Source: Ancylostoma caninum (Eukaryota; Nematoda; Chromadorea; Rhabditida; Ancylostomatidae). From it: DNA of 64,000 nt. This document shows, piece after piece, positions 13,005 through 25,800 of this stretch. The stretch is from contig JBAJFG010000479.1 in the NCBI GenBank assembly GCA_037903475.1, positions 3,086,501-3,150,500 on the forward strand, read 5' to 3'. The first letter of the stretch is position 1, and each line of letters begins with the position of its first letter. The translations under genes and the position numbers were made by a program. The notes under the pieces are model-generated. The model was not told where the DNA came from. It saw nothing but the letters and a program-made list of their open reading frames with translations, and made no database searches.

Positions 13005-13530
13005 GCTTAGGGAATGTTTCGGAAGGACCGCAGCAGAAAACCGGAAGAACTGACAGGTGAACTGCGGTCCTTCTGATTCCCTGCTGCATTTCTTTCGAAA
13101 AGCTGCTGCGGTCCTTAAGAATAGCTGCTGCCGTCCATCCGAACGTCTGCTGCGGTCCTTTCGAATAACTGCTGCGGTTCCTCTGAATGGCTGCGGGAAT
13201 GTGCGCGGTCCTATATTCTCATAAAGACAATTTCCCCTCTGAAGTTCGAAACCACTGAATTTTTGTTGTTCGCAACAAAACTGAGCTCCGTACATAAGAA
13301 GGGTACGATTACGCCCACTCTCTCTGCAATCTACTGCGGTCTTTCTGGTTTTCTGCTGCGGTCCTTCTGAATCGTTTCCCACATAAATCTATTCTGCTGC
13401 GGTTCTTCGGAATCGTTCCCCTCACAAATATATTCTGCTGCTGTCCTTCTGGGAATCTTTGTCTCTCCGTCTCTGGCTTCTTAACCACGTGAGTGCGATC
13501 TCTTTCTGCTGCGGTCCTCCCGATATTTTG
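13005..13530. repeat. Degenerate CTGCTGCGGTCCTTCTGAAT minisatellite
   Basis: The word CTGCTGCGGTCCTT(C/T)(T/C)GAAT, or close variants, recurs at least twelve times at irregular spacing of about 25-70 bp. It is interrupted at 13215-13310 by unrelated sequence. The array ends about 300 bp before the first exon of the WASP-family gene. Open frames on the minus strand (PEGQQQN, RTAAE repeats) come from the repeat and are not proteins. Confidence 0.75.
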
Positions 13531-13814
13531 TCTGAGTATCACAGAGTTTTTGAAGCCTAAGGATACTTATGAATTCTTCCTTACGTTTCTTCTAAAACTT
13601 ATTTTGTTACCAAAGGGTATTGTATACTCAACGAGCAATAATATCCAAATTGCATTGAAGTCTTTTAGACGCATCTGCTTTTTTTTCTGTGGGAACCTCT
13701 TCAGCAATCTTCCAATAACTAATTCATTAGAACTCACCGTTCATTAGCAATCTCTCCTGTATTCTCCCATTCCGACTCCAATTCCTCCCAGTTTATAACC
13801 GCAATTTTCCCGCG

Positions 13815-13828
13815 CTTCCATTCACAGC
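13815..13828 (+). promoter_or_regulatory. Probable spliced-leader acceptor of the WASP-family gene
   Basis: CTTCCATTCACAG lies 15 nt upstream of ATG 13843. In nematodes a TTTCAG-like acceptor directly before a start codon usually marks trans-splicing. It could instead be an ordinary cis acceptor if an upstream exon exists. Confidence 0.4.
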
Positions 13829-13842
13829 AGCTGTCGGTCCTC

Positions 13843-16800
13843 ATGTTGATACAATCAGTGATTCAGATGACGTTAACGTTCTCATCGAAGAAGCATCGAT
13901 ATTCCGTCTACGACGTGCTGCTCGACACCTCAGTCGACAGCCAGCTCTATGGCGAGCACAACAATAACAATAAACTCATAGGTAAGTTATTTCTATTTCT
14001 CCCTGGATTCTTCCGGGAAATCATGCTGTCACCGGGCGGCACGTCGTTTTTGCCGTCGCTGCTTGAAGCGTCGCTTATCGCTTCTTCTCCGTTGTTTGTC
14101 TATAACAGTATCAGTCATTGTTGAATTGATTGCGTTTCACGCGCGTCATCCAGCGTCTTTTGTCCGTTGACGGAAGCGGTCGCTGCTTTTTCCTGGAGTA
14201 GTTGGGAACCTTTTTACCTAGGAATAATCCTTAATACGGGTGCTACAACGGTTTGATTGCTGTTCATGGAGGTTACAGAAATTTCCTTCCAATTTTTTTC
14301 CTTCCTTACGCTATTTTATCTCATCCCTCGCTCATTTCTCCTCGAGATTTGCCTTATTTTTGACTATTTCTAAAGATTTTCATCAATTTCAGAACGAAAT
14401 CCAGCGGAGTTGATATGTCCTGAAAAGTCTTGCCATTTGTGGAACATTTTCTAGGGAAAATAAATCTTTTGTGTCAAACTAGACGATGTACCCGTCTTCG
14501 CCCAGGTGTTTTATAGGGCAATTCATAATGGATGCGTGCGTCAGTCGCGCGTCAGTCGCACGCATCGATTTGCGAAGGTTTTTTCCATGAACACCGATCA
14601 ACGCGGCAAGTATATCCTCAATCAAAAGAACAACGGCCGTTGCTAAGCCATGGACGCATGCGTCTCAGCTGTGTCAGCGATGTGTCTGGCCTATTCTTCA
14701 TCATATAGACGCACGCTCGTTAAACGCACGCATCTTGTATGAATTGTCCTTATCACTCACCGAAAAGTCAATAAACTCAATAGCTCAATAAAACCAGGAT
14801 TTCTGGTCCAGAATGCATAGTGTATTGGAAGACTTCATTAGACGAATCCTAGTCCTCACTGACCCCTCGGCAAATTTGAAAAAAAAATCGATGGAATCAG
14901 TAAATCAATATCCTCATACGAAATGATCACACTCTTGATTTTTCCTGTTTTTTTTTTCTCCTGAAATTTGAGTGCCTTACATGTGTCTTTTATAGGTTTT
15001 AATGGTGTTTTAGTCTCATAAACGCTATCTTTGCCATATAATTTTTATTTCCTCTGCAACTACTCTATTTTCACCTCTTTTTATTCTTGCTTTTATTTAT
15101 CTGTCTTTTTCCTTGTAAATGTTTTCTTTGTGCTTTTATAGCGGCGAGACTTCCATAACAAAGCCCATCCCATCCCATTAACTGCTAAGACCTGTAAGGT
15201 CATCAGCAATGTCACGGTACAGGCGCGACAGATCAGATCGCACGCGACCATCCCTTTTATCTTTTGAAGGTAATGGGGCTGTTGGTCAGTGACATCTTGA
15301 ATTTGCGGAGGACGAGAGTGCGCTAGTACGAGGGTAGGGTGCAAATCAATATGGTTACCAGGGTAAATTCTTCACGAAGAGAGGGGTAAAACAGTGGGGA
15401 AGAAAAATCTCCCACTGCACCTAAATCCATCCTAGATCGATAATATTATGTTGTACTTTATAGCTATTGGAAGAGTATGACTACATAAATACAGACATCT
15501 TTTGCCGCTTTTACGATTACCACACAGTTCTGGGCACGGATGCACTGCTGAGATTACCCAGGGTAAGCGTATTGACGGTCGCGTTGACAACGAGTGAACC
15601 CTGGTGGATAAGTGGATGAACACACCACACATCTGCACTGGGTAAACTCAAAACCCAATGTGGGTCTTTACTGGGTTGGCCGTATACCACTACGCATGTG
15701 CAAACGAGAGACCACACGAATCTGTGAGGGAATCACAACCTGAGGCGATGCGCCGTATTCTGCGCGGGTAAGCAAGGACGCTTAATTATGTGGAATTCAA
15801 TGTCCCCTGAACAGAGCCTTCTAATCCAGGCGCATGCGGATGGCTTTCCCTCGTGGGTTCGGTTATTCTAGAAGAATTCTCATGGTTTTTTTGGGTGTCT
15901 TTCACAAATGGTTACTTGTTGGACAATCTTCCTCGCAGCAGTACTAGGTATGTTCCCACTAAAGCTAATGCCTATTTAGTGAGAGACTCAAAGCCGAAAG
16001 ATTAGGAGAACATGCTGAGGTCAGCTCGACCATACGGGAGCATTCTCCGTACCCCATCAAAACATAGGCACTTCTTATCTTATCACAGGAGGTGATAAAA
16101 AATCACTAATCTCCGAATTGTCGCAAAAAAAGGACCTGAAAATGTCAATCGTTCAATTTGGCTATCCTTGCATAAGGTTGAATGCGTAGGCCTGATAAGG
16201 CAGATAAACGGTGCAATGAATGGAGGTCGCTTTTGCCAGACGTTGGCCTTTTATCATTGTACGCACTTTCTATCAAAGAATGAAGGGAACCGTCTAGCTA
16301 GCTTAGGTAGCAGTGCTCGGAAACAATTTTTTGCGACTCAAAGTAGTTCGGCGTGCGGAATAGTAGGCTGCTGTGTTAGCTCTATGTCCCGAAAATGGTG
16401 GAAAGTGGTGGTCTTTCGTTTTTTTCTTAACGCATTCTAAGCAATGTCCATGTGATTCATCTTTCAAAGGAGATTTTCTCCGGTTTTTTGGCTTATCCCG
16501 TACTCTTGCCCTCATCCTTGTTTCAGATCATCCTCTTAGACCGCTCCCTCCCCTATTCAAATTTTCTCCTTTTTTCTCCACTTTTCGGGTTTTTTTTTTT
16601 GAGAGAACGTCTATTCCAACCGTCAAGTTGCACTTTTTCAAGCGAACATTCAGAGTTTTCGTTGAATTCCAAACCCTTGATTCTTTTGGCCATTTTAAAG
16701 CCACTAACCTTCTTCCATGGAGCTGAGAAGGCTTATCAGGGCTTTCTTTCTGTCATAAACTGACTCCATTAGCGCATTCTGGCACAGAAAACGATGGTGA

Positions 16801-19800
16801 AAAATGGGGCAAGGTATTTAATCGGAAAAGCCAGCTAGAAAATGGAAATTTTCATTTAATTAATAGTGATGAGAAGGACGTAATGAAGTTTCATAATGAT
16901 TTTTTGATGCTCGTGGTCACATTTCCACTATTCCTGCGTATTTTATTCTTTGGTTGTTCGGATCTAGTCATGGCACTTAGATTGTTTGGAACAAACCGAA
17001 TAAATAAGTGAATAAGTAAATAAGTAAACAAATAATGTCCCGCACGTGATATCGTTTGGATTCTTATGCCATGTTCTGATCCCATGGGACCTTGAGGACT
17101 TCCTCCATCGTTTCGATTTTAGATAAATTAAGAAATTGTGCCGTATAAACTAGTAAAAAGTAAAGTATGTGCTGTTTAAGCTTTTCTTGGCCTTCTGGGA
17201 TCCAATTTAGTCTTTTTCCAGGATTACTTATCAAGTCTTTATTCTCTTTTTCATCACTGTTCGTGGCAACGCTCAAGAAAAAAAAAATCAAACTCTTGCC
17301 ACTCTGGTTCTTCTCCCCCATCTGCTGCTATCCTTGCCTTTTTCCTTCCATTTCCTACTCTTCGTCCAGCTTGTCGTTCTTCTCCTCCTTCCTAAACCCG
17401 GGGAAAACTCCGGCACTAAAACCCGCGAACAAACTGAATCGTTCCACGCCGCTCCACTCGCCGGCTCCTTCAAGAGATTTCAATTCCAATTCACAATGCT
17501 CCAGCGTACAACCTCTCAATCCCAGCGTATAGTAGTCAAGTACAATCCCCATAAATGGCGAATGTACACACTGTGACGCACGACGAGCTTTTGTCGTCGG
17601 TCGCTTGAATCAGCGGCGAGATTCACGAAGCAGCTGGTACTGCCCCGATGACATTCTCCGCTGTCTACGGCGCCTTTCCGTCAGCTGTTTCCGCTGGTAT
17701 TTCCGGAAAATCCAGGAAATTTCCCGCGACTTCTTTTTCCTGAAAAATTCGTGTTTCAGAATCTTTCTTGTATGATTCGGAAGAAATTATCTATAGAACG
17801 CCGATGACGATTATCGATGTTAGAAATGAAGTCTACGAAGTCCCAAAGAGCACCACGCCAAGAATGTCCGTTTTTTATGGGTGAGAAGTTTCCAGAAAAT
17901 TCTTCCGTTTTGAAGAGTGTGATTTTCAGCACCCGCGAAAATCGCATCTCCAATCACCTGACCAGCGAAGAGCGACGAAGCATCCTCGCTTATCTGGAGC
18001 CATCGGCGAAGGTGTGCGATTTTTGCTGACTTTGCCATGGCTTGTTGTGCCACAATCACGTGAATCAGCTCCTTAATGGCATGCAGTGAATCGCTTTGAG
18101 CAAATAGTTCGTGAATATTATGCGGCGATTGAATGCTTGCATTCGATTGATTGAGGAATGATGAATATTCCTGCATAAGCGGAAAATTGACGTCATTCAC
18201 TGTCAAGTAATTAAGCGAGACTCTAACCAAGCGAATTCAGATTTCATCCATAGCCAAAATAACTATAAAGTCAAACATATTTCAACTTGCAGTACTTTCG
18301 TTGGTGTCAACCTATAGGGCAATTTATACTACGTAGGTGCGTGCGTATATGTGATTAATAAGGCCACTCGCATCGCTGACGCAGCTCGGACGCACGCGTT
18401 TGCAGCATCGCAACGTTCTTTTCATTGAGTATATGCGTGCCGCGTTCACCTGTCTTTATGGGAAATTCCTTACAAATGGATGCGTGCGTTTGACGCACAC
18501 ACCTACTATAAATTGATCTTCTTTCTAGGAGGGTTTTTCCTGTTCAAAATTGAATTCGCCGTCGAAAATTTAACGCGATTTGAACTAAACTCCTCAAAAG
18601 ATCTCATCACAGGGATATCATCACACGATGCCAAAGAATTTTGATTCAAGACCAAGAAATTCTGGATCGAAGAATAGATGTCGGTTCAACGACCAACATA
18701 CTTTACTATTCGCATATTATTTACACCTCATTCATTTATTTCAAACATTATTAACTGGTCACATATAGACATGTAATAGATTATATCTGTATAATTATCT
18801 ATACAGGACTATCTATTTTACATAAATGTTAATACTTTGGCACCTAAATAAAGTTGCTACGTTTTCTGCAGTAATTTCTATTCTCACAATTCATATGACT
18901 ACAATTCCAATTTTATAGAAAAATATGTCAAATTTAACAATTTACACATTCAAGAAGTTTCTTCTACGTACCTTACTGATGAGTGCAGGAAGAAACTTAT
19001 TGCACTGATTACATAGTTTTCGTATAAGGATAGTGCACGAAACGGAAACTAGAATGATCCTAATTAACTTACATATAATAATATTTTTTCGGACCAATAT
19101 AATATTTTTTGAAATTACAAAGCTTCAATAGCCGAAAGTTGTGGAATAAAGCATTAGGTGTGTGCAAAAGTTTCGAGGCAGTTGGTGGTATCGCATCGGT
19201 TAGCGTCGTTTCGCTCGTTGTCGTTGCGACACCCTGCAGGTGTTTTTAGGGATATTGGTTGCTTGAAACATTTGCCAACTATCTATCACGTTTAGCCAGG
19301 ATCCACATTCCAGTGTTATCATGTTTTTGGGGTAAAACCAATGCTATGTGCTGTAAGCTGATTCGTGGAATTTTGCTTTATAAATACAAATCCGGGCGAT
19401 GAATAATGAAGCGACCCATAGTATTAGTGACGCATTTATAGAGGATATCTTCTCCAAAATGCCTGAAGGTCGTGGCTTCTCAATCATTCTAAGCAGAGCT
19501 GAGAGCTGGAAAAGCTGCACAAGCTGGTCATTAACTTGACCTTCATGATGGCGTCCTGAAAGAGCGGGCTGAATTACAGTCGCGTCGGTAGAATGTGAAA
19601 AATTTCGCGGGATTCGCTGGATTTGCGGGATTTTTGTATAACTTCTTTCAGAATTAATATTTTTCAAAATAGAAAGAACTATGTGATGTAGAATGACATT
19701 CTGCATCACAAAAAGAAACGAAGTTTCCGAAATATTTGGTGACAGTCGCAAAAGTGAGTCGTGGCCGATGTACGAATAGATGCAGAATGTCATTCTACAT

Positions 19801-22800
19801 CACATAGTTCTTTTTATTTTGAAAAATTTTAATTCTGAAAAAAGTTACACAAAAATCCCGCAAATCCCGCGAATCTCGCGAAAATTTTCACATTCTACCG
19901 ACGCGACTGCAGACCTACTGCAAAATGGGGAGGACAGTACGGGTGAATTAGCCAATCATGCCTCCTCACTTGAAGAAAATCACTGAGAAGGTGAAGATGA
20001 GACGATGGATTTAATTGAATGTAATTGGATGTAATTGGAGCGAATAACATCGACTTCTACACTGGCAGGCCTGCAATATTCGACCTACTAATATACCAAC
20101 CTTTCTGGTCCCAGCGACCTACTTAAAAGATTGGCAAGCCGTAATCACACTCTTAAGAAACTTGTTTGAAAATTTCATGGTCAGCGATTCCAGTCATCCG
20201 CAACCGATTTCCTCCAAACGGATCCACATTTATTACCGAATACTACGCTTTTCAGTCTAAAGTAATCGTGGGAGCACTCTCAAACATAAGCCCAATACAG
20301 GTGAACATACGCCTGCAGCTGCGGGATGACGAGTACCGGCATGTTGCAGTGTCAGCCATTTAAAAAATTGACTGTTGACGTTTCGAATTTCTGACCTAAC
20401 CTTTATTACTCTTTGGACCTGTCTCTAATAGGCTGTCTCCATCTCAAGCTTTCACGACTTTACATCCGCTGTAAAACTTCTGATGAAGAGACCCTACTCG
20501 AAAACGGCGCATACCTCTCCTTCAGGTGTAAGCCTGCCAAATTTTGAGCTTCAAAAGAAATGTATAAATGTAGATATGTAAATCTTATGTATGCCATACC
20601 AAGCCCCGGCACAGGTCTTCCCGGGGGGAAGCTGGGTTCCGTAAAAAGGTAGAAAAGCAAACGGGGCTTCGTATTGGGGTCCGGGGCTGAGCCCCGAAAA
20701 AATTGTGGTTTTGTTACTTCTAAGGAACAATTAATGCTTTTCTTAAATTTTTGCTACAAAATGTTGCGCCTCTACTTTCCTCAGATTATAGCTTGAACAG
20801 TGAACTCGTGCTCCAGCAGTAGCCGTTCCCCTGGACTCCGATTTTCAAAGTGGGTTAAAGTTTTCTTTAGTTTGCATGTTCAAAAGGGGCTTCGTATAAT
20901 TTTGATTTCTCAAAGGGGGCTTCGTTTTGATTTTGGGCCGGGGAAGACCTCGTGCCGGGGCCTGTGCCATACTGGCTATTTGTGCAATTGTCAATGCTTT
21001 TGACATGAATAAAAGTGTTGACTTTAGGCCGATTTATGGTCTTTTAGAAATTTAGATGCAACTGTCCCGAAACTTTTGAGCACACCTAATAGTAGGTTAG
21101 TAGAACATGACCCTTAGGGAACTTGAAGTTGTTTCGATTCGGAAGAACTTTTTTTTGTTGCCTCGTCAGATGCCGTGACCAATCATCCTCACATTGAATT
21201 GAGCCTCAGATGCACGTGCGTCTCTATACATCTTATCTTATCTTATTATATATAAATGTCTTCAACTTTTGAGACGTTCGGACTGTGAAACCAGTGCGTA
21301 GACCTGTAATGTGGTGTAATTCACGCTTGCAGAGGCGGAAGTACAGAAAACCACAGCGTTTCACAAATTAAATCTGCACTCATTCTTATAGCAAGACAGT
21401 GTCACAACTATAAATGACTCTATTCGGCGAGAGAATAGCGAAACATGGCTTCTTTTTAATTGCAGAATGTAAGGTCTCTGTGTAGAATTCCTAGGATTTA
21501 GGCGCTGTGCACGGGTGTTTGTCAACTGCTGCAAGCTGAAGGGAACACATGGAGCGATACCAAAGTCGGTGTGATTTGTTTCATACGGGATCCTCACGTA
21601 AAAGAGGTGAGCAGTAGGTTGTTGCACACTTCTCGCGTGATGAGGAGGAACAATTAGACCTTCCTTCTCTCCCTCTCTTTATACTTACTCTTTTTACATT
21701 TCTCCAACCAGTGCGCATACAGTAGACGTCAATGGCGGTGACCCATTCGCGACCTCAAGGGGGACGCCACGCAACCGCGCCGCGCGCGCCATAACCGATG
21801 TCTTCTGCTGTTGTTATGCCATTTCTGGCAGCTTCTCTATCCGTTTTAAGGATTTTCCACCGAATCGGAAAGAAAAGCGCCTAGGAATAGCATTCCGGTG
21901 GCAGACGACACCGATCCTGGTGCGCGGCGCGCTTGCGCGGCGTCTTTCTCGAGGCCGCGAATGGGCCACCGCCATTGACGTCCAATGTATATTTAAATTC
22001 TATCTGTATATTTAAAATCAATAGTTATTTAGGATTAAAAGTAATCAAGAAATATGTAAGAATGAACCTTTTTCTGAGAATAGAAACACCTAACACAAAA
22101 AACGAGCAGCTCAATTCAACAAGGTTTAAGTGATAATTAACTACCTCCTTTGTTGAACAAGGATCTCACATTAGAATTTTGAAATACTAAAGGATGAATG
22201 CTTCATTTTCAGTACCTATTAGCCCTGCTTCTGCCCAAGCCAGATGGAAGATATCCAGCAAGGGTGCTGTGGACTATGAGTGTGTGGGTTTTCTGTGCTG
22301 ATTTTAATTATACTTACCTTCCTGGATTATTCTCTCCCCTACTATACACAGTTCAACGCCTCATTAATTTTTAGTTGAATTTTCCCGAAGAAGCCTACCT
22401 AATCGCAGAAATTTCAGGTCAGCATTTTTTGAAACCGAGAAGACAAGCGACGACCATCTGCTCACTTTCATTATGGAAACCTATCCACGAGACGTGTGCG
22501 GCCTGAACTTCTACGATCCGATCGAGGCGGAGGAGTTCCACCGGATCCTTGTCACCGAAAATCGAAGTCAGTCCCTCACATTGGGTCGCCGCTCACTTCC
22601 ACACCCTTTCCCTATTCCAGGTCGAATATCCAGACGAGCAACGCAGCCAAAGCGACAAGCTCCGCCCCCTCCGTCCCAGGTGAGCGCACCGGATTCCTTA
22701 GAAGGCAAACAGAGCGGCGTTCGTCTCTCTGTTTGCCGTCGTGTTTTCACTTCCGCTGAATCACTCTTAGGAGAGATTAGTCGTTAGAGCACTGATGAGT

Positions 22801-25800
22801 GATTGAGCAAAGAAAACAGGATGGAGGTGTTATCCATAAAAATCAAGGAATATTTACAGGCAAGTGGTATCGAGGCGATTGACAGACTAACGGAGCTCAG
22901 TAAGTTGCACTGTCGTTGCTTTTATTCCTTTGTGACATCCAGAAAGATATCCATACGTGTTTAAAAGTTCAATTTCTTTCGTTCTTCTCACATTTTCGAA
23001 GCTCCATCTTCTCCTTGATGTACCTTCCTCTCTCAAACTGTCCAGATATCACTGTAAATATGCAGATATTCCAGCAAATCTACTATGAGCTCGTTAAGAA
23101 TATGTATCATTAGAGATTAAAGTAACTGAAATAGGTTCCTCCAGCTTACTTAGAGTTACAAGTACGGATAAATGATCAGCGGCGCATACGGCCCATCACC
23201 AACCCTCTTCGGAATCGTTTCTTTAATTCCCTCATGAATAAGAATCTCCAGGAGCAGCAGATCTCAACGATATACGTGATTCCCCGCAAACTCACCGAGA
23301 ACACCAGTTTCCGAGCCCCAATTCTTGGGGAGCTTGTGGGCGGAGCCAGGGCGGAGATCATGCTTCTGAATAGTGCACTCCTGGAACTTCTTTCCCACAG
23401 TTTTCGTACTTTTCGTGGATGTTCCTCATTATCCACTTTCTAACAGCGTAGAAGTTGTGCTCAATGTATCTGTGACCAACAGCAAGTGGTGGTGGTGGTG
23501 CGCAAATCTCATGTTCCAGCCTTAGCTCCGCCCACAAGATCCACAAATTTTGTGGCTCAAGAGTGGTTTTTCGGCCGTTCTACTCAGAATAACGTATGCC
23601 ATTATGATCCTCAGAGCCAGGAGGTTCTTTCCATATGAAAATCTCAGAAACGATTTCGAGGTGAGGTGTTGACTCTAAATTTCTCTGCACAGGTAAAATT
23701 ACTTCGGAAAACTTTCACCTGTAGAACGGAAACGGAAACGCTTCGTTTTTGCTGGAGGATTTTCTGGAAATTTTAATCCAGTTTCCGATCTATAGAATTT
23801 GTTGTCACCACCACGGAATATCCCAGTTAACCTCCATGAATTCTGAATGTAGAGAAGCCCCAGACCATTACTTCCTGCTTCGTGAACTCGTTTTCTAAGG
23901 GGTTTCTGCCGGTGTTTCGTTGCTTCGTTGGTAACAAAGTGGGCGTGACGGTGCATGGTCGCAGCAGCTGTAGCTTCGTCGTTCGAATACGACTCTACTC
24001 GTTCGGGAGTGCTTTTACGCCAGCACTACTCCAGCACTATTCAGCTTTAAAACAAAATATTCAATAAATGGTGGCTCAAAATGAGCTTTGTTCTTTCGGA
24101 AGCTCCACAAACCTGATCAGAGCAGTTACCAAATGAAAATTAATTTTCATGGAAAAGAAATCTGTACAAAGTATGGTTTAATTTTCTTTGACTTTCTCCT
24201 GGATCGGTTTTTTGGCTTAGTTGAAAATGCTAGATGTTTTATTATCCAAACCTGGATGAGTAGTGCTTAAAACAAAATTAAAACCGAAGGGCTCCATTAC
24301 TTTAATCTTAATTAATTCAGCATCTGATCCAAAACCTCAAATGTTCGAAAAAAGGCAGTGCTTTAAATCCATTCTTATCCTTTCTTGGTGGCTGCATGTT
24401 TCTCTCCTTCCAGTATCCGAATTTTCGAAATTAAACACATCTAACGCATTGTTCAGTCATAAACATAATTAGTAGGTTGTTCTAGATGATTATTGATTTC
24501 TATTCTATATTTATTGTTATTTGTTTATCTTCTTTCGTTTATTCCTAGTTAACTCGCTGACTATTTTCACCCGTTTTCATTCATGAAAACTCTGAGAAGG
24601 GTTTTTCTGTGCTGGGGTTCATGAAACGATAACCAAGCAAACCAACGATAGCTAGAGTGATTGGTTATCGTACTGACTACATAGTGCTAAGAGACGCAGA
24701 CAACAAAAGTTGGTTTGCTTGCCTGGGTTATCGTTTCATGAATCCCAGCCTTGAACTATGTTGCTCTCGTAGGCCCGCATGCATCATTGGGATTACCCAG
24801 GGTAAACTTGTTAACGTTCGCGTAAACGATGGGTAAATTTGAGGTGCTAAGACGCTGAGACGTTCACACTAGATAATCTGCGATAGGTAATTCTCAACCA
24901 TGTATGTATGTAGCCCGAACTCATCTTTCTTTTTATTTCTTTCCAGTCTTGCTTAGTTTTAAATCAATAAATTCTTTCTTTTTTCTCATTTTATTCGAAT
25001 TTTATCATCTTCATTTCTCCTCTTCTGAACGTTTTTCTTCTCCCAGTTTCTCAGTCATGATTTATTTACTTTTGCAACTGCGGCCGAGATATTTACTTTC
25101 TTTTATGGCCACTTTTACCTCTCAGTAACTCCATTCTCCTCGCCTTGTTTCTTGTTTTACTTACTAAAATTAAAAATTCTTGGAATGTCCCAGCGCTAAG
25201 CCTTCATCGCAGTTTCCAATTTTCAGCAATGCCAGCTCTTCTGACTGATGACGTTGAAAAGAAACGAAGAAGTGAGCATGCATAACTTTTTCAACGCATT
25301 TCATCTCCTCATACGCTATTATTCAGGTTTTCTGGGAGGAATATTCACCATAAAGAAGAAAAAGAAAAAAGAACGGAAACGACTAGACATTAGCGCTCCG
25401 TCGCATTTCCAGTGGGTTTTTTTGACTCTTCCGGATTCTAACAGCGGCTGAAGCGGATAATCGATTATCTCTTCCAAAGTCGATTCTCTCCATTAGGAAG
25501 CATCCTGTAAGATGAATTAGCGAGTGCACGTAAATGGATTTTCTTAGGCTTTAGCCAATCTCATCCCTAAAATGTACCGCTTCATACCTATTCCTTGTAC
25601 TTCCAATGCTAGTTTTTAGCTATAATACCAAATATGGTAGCCAAACCTTAGATGCACTTGATGAAGTAAAAGTTAGGGACTTCAAATCTTCCATGGAAAA
25701 AAATAAAAGAAGAAGAAATATAGGAAGGGATTTGTTGAATTAGTTATGAAGAAAGAAAACGACATTAGGAGAGACTTGTTTAATTGTAGGGGCTTTTTCT

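Larger units (their letters stand above)
19155..21088 (+). mobile_element. Decayed mariner-like transposon with nested hairpins
   Basis: Inverted ends TAGGTGTGTGCAAAAGTTTC and TAGGTGTGCTCAAAAGTTTC (right end, read inversely) flank about 1.9 kb, with TA at both borders as in the Tc1/mariner superfamily. Near the left end (about 19352-19440) a frameshifted stretch reads RGILLYKYKSG then NNEATHSISDAF, resembling the helix-turn-helix start of mariner transposases. No DDD catalytic region is recognisable. Two unrelated inverted repeats (19577-19911 and about 20603-20962) sit inside and may be later insertions. The element is non-functional. Confidence 0.6.

Noticed and set aside
13309..13542. RTAAE/PEGQQQ repeat protein on the minus strand
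   Set aside because: It is simply the translated CTGCTGCGGTCC minisatellite.
19344..19793. 149-codon minus-strand frame
   Set aside because: It covers the fold-back arms inside the mariner remnant; the frame is a by-product of the inverted repeat.
20166..20363. Exon-like frame ending SNISPIQ with GTGAAC donor
   Set aside because: It lies within the decayed mariner, does not join WASP exons in phase, and matches no WH1 sequence.
22568..22787. Continuation of the WASP frame through 22787
   Set aside because: A short intron (22567-22620) is clear. Removing it gives the basic/proline sequence RRATQPKRQAPPPPSQ expected after WH1, ending at a consensus donor at 22679.
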